NCBI RefSeq assembly: GCF_000723165.1
Contig: NZ_HG322949.1
Coordinates: 3,575,101 to 3,639,100 of the forward strand
Source of the DNA: Janthinobacterium agaricidamnosum NBRC 102515 = DSM 9628
GTDB taxonomy: Bacteria > Pseudomonadota > Gammaproteobacteria > Burkholderiales > Burkholderiaceae_D
Direction of reading: 5' to 3'
Length of the DNA: 64,000 nucleotides
The notes under the pieces were generated by a model. That model searched no databases, was not told the origin of the DNA, and saw only the letters and a program-made list of their open reading frames with translations. This document shows positions 1 to 8,100 of this stretch, piece by piece (the first letter of the stretch is position 1; each line of letters begins with the position of its first letter). The position numbers were made by a program, and so were the translations under genes.

Positions 1-320
1 CATCGCCAGCGGCCCCGGCCGCACCGGCGGTCGACAAGCGCGACCAGAAGCGCCTCGACGCCGAGCAGCGCCAGCGCGTGGCGGCCTTGCGCAAGCCGAT
101 CGAAAACAAGATCAAGCGCCAGGAAGAGCAAATCGCCAAACGCAATGCGCAAAAGGAAGAAGTCGACGCCAAGCTGGCGCAACCGGGTATCTACGATGCG
201 GCCAACAAAGCCAAGTTGAAACAGTTACTGGCTGATCAAACCTTCTTCACCAAGGATTTGGCGCAACTGGAAGCAGAATGGCTGGACTTGCAGGAGCAGC
301 TGGAAAAGCTGGGCAATTAA
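1..320 (+). CDS. ABC-F family ATPase, C-terminal fragment (5' end outside window)
   Basis: Open from the window edge (first full codon at position 3) to a TAA at 318-320, so only about 105 C-terminal residues are present. The visible part is a proline/alanine linker followed by a charged helical stretch (KRDQKRLDAEQRQR... then KIKRQEEQIAKRN and a Leu/Glu-rich end), which resembles the C-terminal coiled coil of YheS/Uup-type ABC-F proteins. ABC-F proteins act on translating ribosomes and are soluble. The ATP-binding cassettes are upstream of the window, so the assignment rests on the tail alone. The stop overlaps the convergent cheW stop. Confidence 0.6.
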   Translation, partial: SPAAPAAPAVDKRDQKRLDAEQRQRVAALRKPIENKIKRQEEQIAKRNAQKEEVDAKLAQPGIYDAANKAKLKQLLADQTFFTKDLAQLEAEWLDLQEQLEKLGN

Positions 321-820
321 GTAGCCCAGGCGGCCTGGGCCGCTTGCCTGGCGCCGCTGCCGACCTTGCGTATCGCCATCAGTTTATCGATGTCGATCAA
401 GATCAGCCGGCGCCCGCCGACCTGTCCCATGCCCAGTAAATACTCGACGTCGGACGCCCCTTCGGTACCCGGCACCGGCACGATATCGGCACTGTCGAGC
501 GTGACGATATCAGTCACGCCATCGACCACCATGCCCATCACGCAATGACTCAGTTTCAAGATGATCACGTCGGTCAGCGGATCGGTCGTATCCGGCTTGC
601 TGCCGAACGCCAGCCGCATGTCGACGATCGGCATGATCACGCCGCGCGACACCACCACGCCGCTGACGACCGCGCCTTCCGAAGTCAGCCGCTCCAGCGC
701 ATTGAACGGACGCAACTCCTGTACCGTGCGGAAATCGAGGCCGTACTCCAGGCCGCCTAGCTGGAAACTCAGATACTGTTGCCTGGCGCCAGCCATAGAT
801 GCTGTGGAAATTGCCTGCAT
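317..820 (-). CDS. CheW-like chemotaxis scaffold protein
   Basis: 167 residues, the usual CheW length. The CheW beta-barrel fold is visible: an N-terminal QQYLSFQLGGLEYGLD strand pair, the VVSRGVIMPIVDMR segment, a VIILKL strand, and GMVVDGVTDIV. CheW couples receptors to CheA at the inner membrane. The start at 820 is supported by a strong AAGGAG seven bases upstream. No cheA, cheY or receptor lies next to it, so it is a solitary copy that may serve a distant array or a non-motility pathway. It ends four bases inside the convergent ABC-F gene. Confidence 0.9.
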   Translation of the reverse strand: MQAISTASMAGARQQYLSFQLGGLEYGLDFRTVQELRPFNALERLTSEGAVVSGVVVSRGVIMPIVDMRLAFGSKPDTTDPLTDVIILKLSHCVMGMVVDGVTDIVTLDSADIVPVPGTEGASDVEYLLGMGQVGGRRLILIDIDKLMAIRKVGSGARQAAQAAWAT

Positions 821-948
821 GGTGCTCCTTCAATGTTGCGGAAAGGTAAGAGACTAAAACCATGCTAACCAGCCTGCTCGCAAGCAGCGTTGACAGGCAT
901 CAACCTTGCCGAAAAACCCGCTAAAATCGCCGATTCCGAGCCTTTAAA

Positions 949-977
949 ACGACAAAAACCACGACAAACGCTACAAT
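949..977 (+). promoter_or_regulatory. Candidate sigma-70 promoter for arfB
   Basis: ACGACA at 949-954 and TACAAT at 972-977 are separated by 17 bases and lie 37 bases before the arfB ATG. The -10 matches the consensus at five of six positions, the -35 at four. Confidence 0.4.
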
Positions 978-1013
978 GGCGCTCGCGCCACTTTATCCGA
1001 CAAGGCTTTATCC

Positions 1014-1418
1014 ATGCAGGTCCAGCACATCCTCAATCCCGCTGAAGTCGAATTCAGTGCGATCCGGGCCCAGGGGCCCGGCGGCCAGAACGTCAACAAG
1101 GTGTCGAGCGCCATCCACTTGCGCTTCGACATCGCCCATTCCTCGCTGCCGGAAGCGTACAAGGAACGGCTGCTGGCCTTGCGCGACCAGCGCATCACCA
1201 AGGATGGCGTAATCGTGCTGAAGGCGCAGCAATCGCGCAGCCAGGAACAAAACAAGGAAGAAGCGTTGCGGCGCTTGCAGGAAATGATCGACAGCATCAC
1301 CTTCTTGCCGGCGCTGCGGCGCGCCACCAGGCCGACCCGCGGTTCGCAACGGCGCCGCCTCGACAGCAAAAGCACCCATGGCGCGCAGAAACAGTTGCGC
1401 GGCAAGGTCAGTCTGTAA
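1014..1418 (+). CDS. arfB: Alternative ribosome-rescue factor ArfB (peptidyl-tRNA hydrolase, RF-like)
   Basis: 134 residues. The release-factor catalytic motif is complete as GPGGQNVNKV near residues 22-31, and the C-terminal tail is strongly basic (RRATRPTRGSQRRRLDSKS, then KKxLRGK-like) as expected for the segment that ArfB/YaeJ inserts into the empty mRNA channel of stalled ribosomes. The family releases nascent chains from non-stop ribosomes in the cytoplasm. Length and lack of the codon-recognition domain separate it from RF1/RF2. The initiation region has only a weak AAGG nine bases upstream. Confidence 0.92.
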   Translation: MQVQHILNPAEVEFSAIRAQGPGGQNVNKVSSAIHLRFDIAHSSLPEAYKERLLALRDQRITKDGVIVLKAQQSRSQEQNKEEALRRLQEMIDSITFLPALRRATRPTRGSQRRRLDSKSTHGAQKQLRGKVSL

Positions 1419-1424
1419 GACCGG

Positions 1425-1902
1425 CTAATCCTCCGGCGCCTGGTAGGTCCAGTCCAGCTCGCGCCGCTGGCGCCGGTAAAAATCACGTCGATCTCCGAAT
1501 TAACGCTGCGCAACAGGGCCTTGATGTCGCGCTGCGGTTTTTGATAGACCTTGGCGGCGCTGGCCGCTTCCATGGTGCGCACCACGGTGTCGCCATCGAC
1601 CAGGCGGATACGGCAGCGCGACTGGCTGGCGCTGTGTTTTCTCTCTTGTACCGCCTGGCGCGCCAATGCAAACGCGCGCGTCAACACGCGGTAGCGCGGT
1701 AGTCGAGGCCGGAGAAATAGGCGCCGCACCGGAATACCTGGTCCAGCGCGGCTTGCAAGTCCGAAGCTGCCATTTTGATATTGAAAAACAGGCCATCGGC
1801 GCGCCGCTGCAAGCCTTGCGGCAAGGCAATACCACTAGCTGGTACAGCAGCGACTGCGGCATGCGCCATGACACGCTTAGCTGACACCGGCATGCTCCAC
1901 AT
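1425..1902 (-). pseudogene. Frameshifted relic of an unrecognised protein gene
   Basis: Three minus-strand frames join into one protein-like sequence of about 150 residues. The first frame runs from a start near 1869-1902 to CGAYFSGLDYRA and hits TGA at 1681-1683. The second continues as ALARQAVQERKHSAS, then RIRLVDGDTVVRTM and QRDIKALLRSVNSE. The third ends RDFYRRQRRELDWTYQAPED with TAG at 1425-1427. The switches fall near 1695 and near 1480. Each segment looks like ordinary coding sequence and the other frames do not. I do not recognise the family. Two sequencing errors are the alternative to true decay. Confidence 0.5.
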
Positions 1903-2098
1903 TCAATGCTGGCCTGGCGGCCGCCGGCGTGCGCGCAGCAGAACACGGCGGGGGCCAGACTATGGGTTAGAATTTATTCTTACACACAGGTTAATGCAAG
2001 CTGGAAATATTGACACATTGCGAGGTTTTGAAACGACACTGGCTTGCGCCCGGTCAAAGCCGGAGGCAAGCCAGCGTGCAAATGCGGCCAGGAGCGTA

Positions 2099-2494
2099 TC
2101 AGCGGCGCGGCGGATTGGCGTAGATATCCTGGCCGGCTTCGTTGATCTGGCGGCGCAGGTCGCGCCGTTCGTCCGGGGTCAAACGGCCATTGCGGCGCGA
2201 CGACTCGGCGCGGTCTTGCTGCGCACGGCGCTGGTCTTCGGCGCGGCTGTCGAAGGCGCGCGTGTCACCCTGGCCCTGCTCGGAAAAATGCTTTTCGCTG
2301 AGGCGGGCCGGCTCGAAACGCTGCTGTTGCATTTGCGGCGCTTCGTCGCGCCGCTGCGGCGGTTCGGCCAGTGCAACGCCGCTGGCGCCCAGTGCGCCCA
2401 ACAGGAAACCGCTTGCCATAACCGTGGTAAAGGACGAACGAATACTAAAAGATGCGCTGCAAGCGGCGTGATGTTTTAGGGGGATGATATTCAT
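2099..2494 (-). CDS. Small secreted protein, unknown function
   Basis: 131 residues from an ATG at 2494 with GAGGAA upstream; the open frame extends further but the signal peptide fits this start. The N-terminus has a long hydrophobic stretch (TTVMASGFLLGALGASGVALA) ending in ALA before EPPQR, so it is probably exported. The mature part is hydrophilic and rich in Gln, Arg and Glu, ending LTPDERRDLRRQINEAGQDIY. That final motif recurs, from memory, in small periplasmic proteins of Oxalobacteraceae with no assigned role. It is transcribed away from the ompR gene that starts 197 bases further on. Confidence 0.7.
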   Translation of the reverse strand: MNIIPLKHHAACSASFSIRSSFTTVMASGFLLGALGASGVALAEPPQRRDEAPQMQQQRFEPARLSEKHFSEQGQGDTRAFDSRAEDQRRAQQDRAESSRRNGRLTPDERRDLRRQINEAGQDIYANPPRR

Positions 2495-2690
2495 TGTTTT
2501 CCTCTTCCGCGATGCCGTATAAACATAAAAGCTTAATTCCACTGATGCCCCAGTGTATGATGCTTTACACGGTGCTGTAAGAGTAATTGGGTAAAGTTTG
2601 TAACAGTTTGTAATGCCTTGGCGCAGCCATTTGCCAGCTTGCGAAGAGACGTTACCATAGCAACCTATATAAGATAACACGACCCCTCAA

Positions 2691-3467
2691 ATGACGACAA
2701 TATCGACGACCAATTCCGGCGGCAATACAACGGCGCAGTCCAACCATGGCCACCAGGCAAAGATTATGGTAGTGGACGACGACGTGCGTTTGCGCGATTT
2801 GCTGCGCCGCTATCTGACCGAACAAGGCTTTAATGTGTTCACCGCCGAAAGTGCGCCGGCGATGAATAAACTGTGGCTGCGCGAGCGCTACGACTTGCTG
2901 GTGCTCGATTTGATGCTGCCGGGCGAAGACGGCCTGTCGATCTGCCGCCGCCTGCGCGGCGCCGGCGACCAGACCCCGATCATCATGCTGACCGCCAAGG
3001 GCGAAGACGTGGACCGCATCGTCGGCCTCGAAATGGGCGCCGACGATTACCTGCCGAAACCATTCAACCCGCGCGAACTGGTGGCGCGCATCGGCGCCGT
3101 GCTGCGCCGCAAGGGTCCGGATGAAATTCCGGGCGCGCCGTCGGAAACGCCGCAATCGTTCGAGTTCGGCCAGTTCGTGCTCGACCTCGGCACCCGCACG
3201 CTGAAGAAAAATGGCGAAACCGTGCCGCTGACGACCGGCGAATTTTCAGTGCTGAAAGTGTTTGCGCGCCACGCGCGGCAACCGCTGTCGCGCGAAAAAT
3301 TGATGGAACTGGCGCGCGGCCGCGAATACGAAGTGTTCGACCGCAGCCTCGACGTGCAAATTTCACGGCTGCGCAAATTGATCGAACCCGATCCATCGAG
3401 CCCGCTGTACATCCAGACCGTATGGGGCCTCGGCTACGTCTTCATTCCAGAGGGACAGCCGCGCTGA
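2691..3467 (+). CDS. ompR: OmpR-type response regulator
   Basis: 258 residues. The receiver domain (about 24-138) has the acidic pair VVDDD, the phosphoacceptor Asp73 in LVLDLMLPGEDG, and the lysine in DDYLPKPF. A winged-helix Trans_reg_C domain follows (about 160-252, ending YIQTVWGLGYVFIP). Sequence and domain spacing match OmpR closely, with an additional 23-residue Ser/Thr/Asn-rich N-terminal extension. It is followed 18 bases later by the cognate kinase gene, the classic ompR-envZ arrangement for osmolarity and acid responses and porin control. No strong Shine-Dalgarno is visible before the ATG. Confidence 0.92.
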   Translation: MTTISTTNSGGNTTAQSNHGHQAKIMVVDDDVRLRDLLRRYLTEQGFNVFTAESAPAMNKLWLRERYDLLVLDLMLPGEDGLSICRRLRGAGDQTPIIMLTAKGEDVDRIVGLEMGADDYLPKPFNPRELVARIGAVLRRKGPDEIPGAPSETPQSFEFGQFVLDLGTRTLKKNGETVPLTTGEFSVLKVFARHARQPLSREKLMELARGREYEVFDRSLDVQISRLRKLIEPDPSSPLYIQTVWGLGYVFIPEGQPR

Positions 3468-3485
3468 TCGGGCGGGCAGGCACGC

Positions 3486-4841
3486 ATGAAGTTTTTCCCG
3501 GAAATCAGCCTGGCCCGGCTTAAAAGCGGCCTGTTCTGGCGGACCTTTTTATTACTCGGCCTGCTCACCACGATGAGCATCGCCGCGTGGATCGGCATGA
3601 TCAGCGTGACGCAGCGCGAACCGCAGGCGCAGCAGATCGCGGCGCGCATCATTTCGGTGGTGACCATTACCCACGCCGCGCTGACCCACTCGGCGCCGGA
3701 ATTGCGGCGCGAGCTGCTGTTCGACCTGGTCAGCCACGAAGGCATCCGCATTTTATTGCGCGAAGACGACGACCGCATCGAGCAGGCGCCGGACAGCTGG
3801 CTGATGCCCGAAATCGAGGCGCTGGTCAAGGCCAAGCTCGGCAACGACACGCTGTTTTCGGCGCGCGTCAACGGCGTGTCCGGCTTCTGGGTCAGCTTCA
3901 AGATCGACGGCGACGACTATTGGCTGATGCTGGAACGCGAACCGATCCGCGGCCTGACCGGCATCCAGTGGCTGGGCTGGGCCAGCCTGGTGTCGCTGCT
4001 GTCGCTGATCGGCGCGGCCATCATTTCCAACCTGATCAACCGTCCGCTGTCGCGCCTGACGGCGGCCGCGCGCGATATCGCCAAGGGCAAGCAGCCGGCG
4101 CCGCTGCCGGAACGCGGCGCGATCGAAATCATCGAAGCGAACCGCAGTTTCAACCAGATGGTCGATGACTTGAAACAGGTCGAATCGGACCGCGCGGTGA
4201 TCCTGGCCGGCATTTCGCACGACTTGCGCACGCCGCTGGCGCGCATGCAGCTGGAAATCGAAATGGCCCGCCTGCCCGACGATGCGCGCATCGGCATGCA
4301 ATCGGACATCGGCCAGATGGACGCCATCATCGGCCAGTTCCTCGACTACGCCAAACCGACCGACGCATCGAGCTTCACCAGCATCGATATCAGCGGCTTG
4401 CTGGGCGACAGCACGCGCGAAGCGATGCGCCTGCCGGACGTGATCGTCAACGCCGACATCGCCGACGGCGCCCACGTGATGGGCAATGGCACCGACTTGA
4501 AACGGGTGATCAACAACCTGATCGAGAACGCGCGGCGCTACGGCAAGACGGAAGGAACGGAACACACCGAAATCGACATCGCTTGCTACGTCAAGGGCAG
4601 CAATGCGGCACGGCGGGTGGTGATCGAAGTGAGCGACCATGGCCAGGGCGTGCCGGAACAGCAGATCGATCAATTGCTGAAGCCGTTCACCCGCCTCGAC
4701 AGCGCGCGCGGCCAGGCCAACGGCGCCGGACTGGGGCTGGCCATCGTCGACCGGGTGCTGCTGCGCCACGGCGCCGAACTGCACGTGCGCAACCGCGAAC
4801 GCGGCGGCCTGGCGATCCAGATCGTGATGCAGGCGGTGTAG
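3486..4841 (+). CDS. envZ: EnvZ-type sensor histidine kinase
   Basis: 451 residues. Two membrane segments (about 17-40 and 160-182) bracket a periplasmic sensor of about 120 residues. A HAMP linker follows, then the HisKA box with His245 in ISHDLRTPLARM, an N box NNLIENARRYG and G boxes DHGQGVP and GAGLGLAIV. It autophosphorylates and passes phosphate to the OmpR regulator encoded just upstream. Paired genes, length and motif order all agree with EnvZ. Confidence 0.9.
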   Translation: MKFFPEISLARLKSGLFWRTFLLLGLLTTMSIAAWIGMISVTQREPQAQQIAARIISVVTITHAALTHSAPELRRELLFDLVSHEGIRILLREDDDRIEQAPDSWLMPEIEALVKAKLGNDTLFSARVNGVSGFWVSFKIDGDDYWLMLEREPIRGLTGIQWLGWASLVSLLSLIGAAIISNLINRPLSRLTAAARDIAKGKQPAPLPERGAIEIIEANRSFNQMVDDLKQVESDRAVILAGISHDLRTPLARMQLEIEMARLPDDARIGMQSDIGQMDAIIGQFLDYAKPTDASSFTSIDISGLLGDSTREAMRLPDVIVNADIADGAHVMGNGTDLKRVINNLIENARRYGKTEGTEHTEIDIACYVKGSNAARRVVIEVSDHGQGVPEQQIDQLLKPFTRLDSARGQANGAGLGLAIVDRVLLRHGAELHVRNRERGGLAIQIVMQAV

Positions 4842-4900
4842 GCTTCACTACCGCGCCACTGGAGAAATAAAGTACGGCAGCGCGTAACAGTAGATCCCGC

Positions 4901-5362
4901 CTACGTCAGCAACTTGCTCATCAATAATTCCGTCGCGCCATAACCGTACAGCGAATCGCTTTCCAGTCCTTCGGTATCGTAGGGGACCGATTCTTCGCGC
5001 TCCAGCTTGGCCGGATCGGCGTCGGAATAGGTGGCGCACCAGGCCCGCCTCAACGCGTCGGCGCGGCGGATAAAGGATGGCATCGGCCACGCATGGCGAT
5101 CCCATGACGGCGCGTCGCCGATCACCGGCCAGCGCTCATTGATCAAGCCCATGTCGCCGGTGCGCAAGCGCCGTACCGCGTCGCTGGCGCGCAAGGAGAC
5201 CAGGTCGGCCAGCGACGGCAGCGCGGCCCGCTTCGGCCCGAACATGTACGCCAAAATAATGCGCCCCGACGGCGCGGTGCGCGCCACCAGCCCCGCCGCA
5301 TAACCGCCGCCCTGCAATGGCACCGCGAACCAGCTGCCTTCGCGGTATGGTAACAACTTCAT
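4901..5362 (-). CDS. Imm26-family immunity-like protein
   Basis: 153 residues. The N-terminus, PYREGSWFAVPLQGGGYAAGLVAR followed by an ILAYMFGP strand, has the pattern I associate with Imm26, a family predicted to neutralise nuclease-type toxins of contact-dependent or polymorphic toxin systems. No toxin, Rhs, VgrG or Hcp gene is nearby, so it is a solitary member; orphan immunity genes are often retained as protection against neighbours. The C-terminal third is acidic. Function is inferred from family resemblance only. Confidence 0.6.
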   Translation of the reverse strand: MKLLPYREGSWFAVPLQGGGYAAGLVARTAPSGRIILAYMFGPKRAALPSLADLVSLRASDAVRRLRTGDMGLINERWPVIGDAPSWDRHAWPMPSFIRRADALRRAWCATYSDADPAKLEREESVPYDTEGLESDSLYGYGATELLMSKLLT

Positions 5363-5458
5363 GCATTCCCCTTCCGTGATGATGCGTTTTCAAACACCGA
5401 TAACGAACCATACGCGAGGATGGAAAATCGCGGCGCAGGCTAGCCGCAGGCGCCTTCA

Positions 5459-5758
5459 CTATTCGTAATGAAACTGCGCCACGATCGGACCGGCCTTGAA
5501 CAGCGCCTCCTTCATTTCCTTGTCCATCCGGCTGTCGCGCCGGCGCATCCATTCGAGCAGCATCGCGATATCCTTGCGGCCGGTGTCGGCGCGGTGCGCC
5601 AGCAGGCGCTTTAATTCGGGATCGGTGCAGGCCTCGAAACGCTGGCTGTTGGCGTCCAGCGCCCTGAGCGCCTCGACCAGCGCGTTGATGGCGCGGTGCA
5701 TATCGATCGCCGGCGCCGGCAAGCCGGCGGCGTTTTCCTGCAATTCATCTGGTGGCAT
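5459..5758 (-). CDS. Encapsulated-ferritin (EncFtn)-fold protein lacking ferroxidase residues
   Basis: 99 residues from ATG 5758, or 109 from an upstream ATG at 5788 that also has a GGAG. The core DMHRAINALVEALRALDA, then CTDPELKRLLAHR and AMLLEWMRRRD aligns without gaps, from memory, to the EncFtn family (type protein Rhodospirillum rubrum Rru_A0973), two-helix proteins that oxidise iron inside encapsulin shells. The family ligand motifs EELEA(V/I)DWY and RDEEKEHAAM are here EALRALDAN and ADTGRKDIAM, so Glu32, Trp38, Glu62 and His65 equivalents are gone. No encapsulin gene lies nearby. It is divergent from the adjacent yqhD-like gene. A role in binding or scaffolding rather than iron oxidation is likely. 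Confidence 0.7.
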   Translation of the reverse strand: MPPDELQENAAGLPAPAIDMHRAINALVEALRALDANSQRFEACTDPELKRLLAHRADTGRKDIAMLLEWMRRRDSRMDKEMKEALFKAGPIVAQFHYE

Positions 5759-5887
5759 GGTGCTTCCCTGGTTGACGGTTGTGCGCATTCTGCTCCCGCG
5801 GCGGCAAAATCTCAAGCGGCGTCCGGCGCGTTTTGACTGCTTCGGACATAATGACCGTACTGAAGCATTTTTCTGCCGGGAGCCATC

Positions 5888-7045
5888 TTGCTTAACTTCG
5901 ATTTCTACAATCCGACCCGTATCCTGTTTGGCCAGGGCCAGATCGCCGCGCTGTCGCGGCTGGTGCCGGCCGAGGCGCGCGTGCTGCTGGTCTATGGCGG
6001 CGGCAGCATCAAGCGCAATGGCGTGTATGACCAGGTGCGGGCCGCGCTGAAAAACCATACCGTGCTGGAATTTTCCGGCATCGAACCGAATCCGACCTAT
6101 GAAAACCTGCTGCGGGCGGTCGAGCAAGCCAAGGCCGGCCAGATCGACTTCCTGCTCGCGGTCGGCGGCGGCTCGGTCATCGACGGCGCCAAATTCATTG
6201 CCGCGGCGGCGCTGCATGACGGCGAGCCATGGGATATTCTGGCCATCGGCGGCAAGATCGTCGACGCCGCGCTGCCGTTCGGCTGCGTGCTGACCTTGCC
6301 GGCCACCGGTTCCGAAATGAATTCGGGCTCGGTCGTGACGCGCAAGTCGACGCTGGAAAAACGTTCCTTCAACAGCCGCAAGGTATTCCCGAAATTCTCC
6401 ATCCTCGATCCGGACACCACCGTCACGCTGCCGCTGCGCCAGGTCGGCAACGGCGTGGTCGACGCCTATGCGCATGTGATGGAACAGTATATGACCTACC
6501 CGGTCAATGCGGCGGTGCAAGACCGCTTTGCCGAAGGCTTGCTGCTGACGCTGATCGAAGAAGGCCCGAAAGCGCTGTCGATGCCGGATGACTACGATGT
6601 GCGCGCCAACGTCATGTGGAGCGCGACGCTGGCCTTGAACGGCTTGATCGGCGCCGGCGTGCCGCAAGACTGGGCCACCCACGCGGTCGGCCATGAATTG
6701 ACCGCGCTGTACGACCTGGACCATGCGCAAACGCTGGCCATCGTCTTGCCGAGCATGCTGCGGGTACGCAAGCAGAGCAAGCGCGCCAAGCTGCTGCAAT
6801 ACGCGGCGCGGGTGTGGAACCTGACCGGCGGCGACGAAGACAGCCGCATCGAAGCGGCCATCGTGCGCACCGAGCAATTCTTTGAACAGATGGGCGTCAA
6901 GACCCGGCTCGCCGATTACGGCCTGCACCGCGGCAGCATCGACGCGGTGGTGGCAGCGCTGGAAGCGCACGGCAGGACCAGCCTCGGCGAACAGCGCGAA
7001 GTGAACGCCGGGGTGAGCCGGAAAGTGCTGGAAATGAGTTTGTAA
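5888..7045 (+). CDS. yqhD: Iron/zinc-containing alcohol dehydrogenase, YqhD type
   Basis: 385 residues starting at a TTG preceded by GGGAGCC. It matches YqhD along its length: YNPTRILFGQGQI at the start, the NADPH-binding LLAVGGGSVIDGAKF, and the metal ligands Asp and His in VVDAYAHVMEQY plus the two His residues of THAVGHELTALYDLDHAQTL. YqhD enzymes are cytoplasmic NADPH-dependent aldehyde reductases that detoxify short-chain and lipid-peroxidation aldehydes. The gene is monocistronic and divergent from the EncFtn-like gene. Confidence 0.9.
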   Translation: MLNFDFYNPTRILFGQGQIAALSRLVPAEARVLLVYGGGSIKRNGVYDQVRAALKNHTVLEFSGIEPNPTYENLLRAVEQAKAGQIDFLLAVGGGSVIDGAKFIAAAALHDGEPWDILAIGGKIVDAALPFGCVLTLPATGSEMNSGSVVTRKSTLEKRSFNSRKVFPKFSILDPDTTVTLPLRQVGNGVVDAYAHVMEQYMTYPVNAAVQDRFAEGLLLTLIEEGPKALSMPDDYDVRANVMWSATLALNGLIGAGVPQDWATHAVGHELTALYDLDHAQTLAIVLPSMLRVRKQSKRAKLLQYAARVWNLTGGDEDSRIEAAIVRTEQFFEQMGVKTRLADYGLHRGSIDAVVAALEAHGRTSLGEQREVNAGVSRKVLEMSL

Positions 7046-7057
7046 CTGCGTTGCTGA

Positions 7058-7972
7058 TTACTTGCCGTCGCGCTTGCCATACGACAGCGTGTCCAGCATG
7101 TGTTCGACGAAGGCGCTGAACACCGCATATTTGCTGTCCGGCGCATGGCGGCTGGCGCTGACGACGCTGAGGCTGCGCGTCTCCAGCGCATGATCGGCCA
7201 GCAGCCGCAGCACACGCCCGTCCTCCAGTTCGGCGCGCCAAAACCACTCCGGCATGATGGCGATGCCCAAGCCTGCCAGTACCGCGTCCTGGATCGCATC
7301 GAGCGTGGAAATGCGCAGCCGGCTGACGACCTCGACCGTCACCTCGCTGGCGCCCTGGCCAAAACGCCAGCTGGCCGGCTGCTCCCACCCTGAAAACAGG
7401 ATGCATTGATGGGCCGCCAGTTGCCGCGGCGCGAGCGGCACGCCATGCCGGCGCAGATAAGCCGGCGCGGCCACCACGATGTGCTCGAAGGCGCCGACCT
7501 GGCGCGCCACCAGGCCCGATTCCCGCAAGCGGCCGCTACGGAAGGCCAGGTCCACCCGTTCCACCACCACCGGCAACACATTATCGGCGAGCAATAATTC
7601 GATCTCCACTTCGGGATGTAAGCGCTGCCATTCCGGCAACATCGGTATCAACAGTTTTTTGGCGAAACCATGCGAACACGCGACCCGTATGCGCCCGCGC
7701 AAGGTGCCGTTTTCACGCGGCGCCGCCTGCGCTTGCTGCATCAGTTCGCGCAACCGCAGCGCATGCTCGCGGAACGTTTCGCCCCGTTCGGTCAGGCTGA
7801 TGGCGCGGGTGGAGCGCAGAAACAGCCGGCCGCCCAGGTGTGCCTCCAGCGCGGCCAACTGGCGGCTGATGGTGGCCTGGCCGATGCCGGTGGTGATCGC
7901 GGCGCCGGTCAGGCTGCCCGCCTGGACGATCGCCAAAAACACCTCGATATGTTCGTACAAGCCGTTATTCAT
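7058..7972 (-). CDS. LysR-family transcriptional regulator
   Basis: 304 residues. An N-terminal winged helix (about 5-64; FLAIVQAGSLTGAAITTGIGQATISRQLAALE) is followed by the LysR substrate-binding domain (about 90-295; LRGRIRVACSHGFAKKLLIPML, GLGIAIMPEWFWRAEL). It faces a glutathione S-transferase gene on the other side of a 128-base region that contains a dyad fitting a LysR box, so it probably controls that gene. It is convergent with yqhD, 12 bases apart. Confidence 0.9.
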   Translation of the reverse strand: MNNGLYEHIEVFLAIVQAGSLTGAAITTGIGQATISRQLAALEAHLGGRLFLRSTRAISLTERGETFREHALRLRELMQQAQAAPRENGTLRGRIRVACSHGFAKKLLIPMLPEWQRLHPEVEIELLLADNVLPVVVERVDLAFRSGRLRESGLVARQVGAFEHIVVAAPAYLRRHGVPLAPRQLAAHQCILFSGWEQPASWRFGQGASEVTVEVVSRLRISTLDAIQDAVLAGLGIAIMPEWFWRAELEDGRVLRLLADHALETRSLSVVSASRHAPDSKYAVFSAFVEHMLDTLSYGKRDGK

Positions 7973-7983
7973 GCTTTTCCCTC

Positions 7984-7998
7984 ATAAGTGTTTCTTAT
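7984..7998. promoter_or_regulatory. Candidate LysR box between lysR and GST genes
   Basis: ATAAG-N5-CTTAT is a perfect inverted repeat that satisfies the T-N11-A rule. It lies 11 bases from the lysR start codon and 103 bases before the GST start, the expected place for an autoregulatory recognition site in a divergent LysR promoter. Confidence 0.4.
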
Positions 7999-8100
7999 TC
8001 TCTCCGTAGTATAGCGCCGCACACCGCCCTAGACTGGTAAGCGCTCATACGCATCCGGCATCAATGCAGGCTGCCCCATCCACCGCTACCAGGAAGCAAC

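Noticed and set aside
5459..6970. A 503-codon reading of the EncFtn-like gene
   Set aside because: Only the last 99 to 109 codons are protein-like; the rest is antisense to the alcohol dehydrogenase gene.
5363..7057. Possible encapsulin or iron-storage cluster around the EncFtn-like protein
   Set aside because: The neighbours are an Imm26-like gene and an alcohol dehydrogenase; no shell protein is present.
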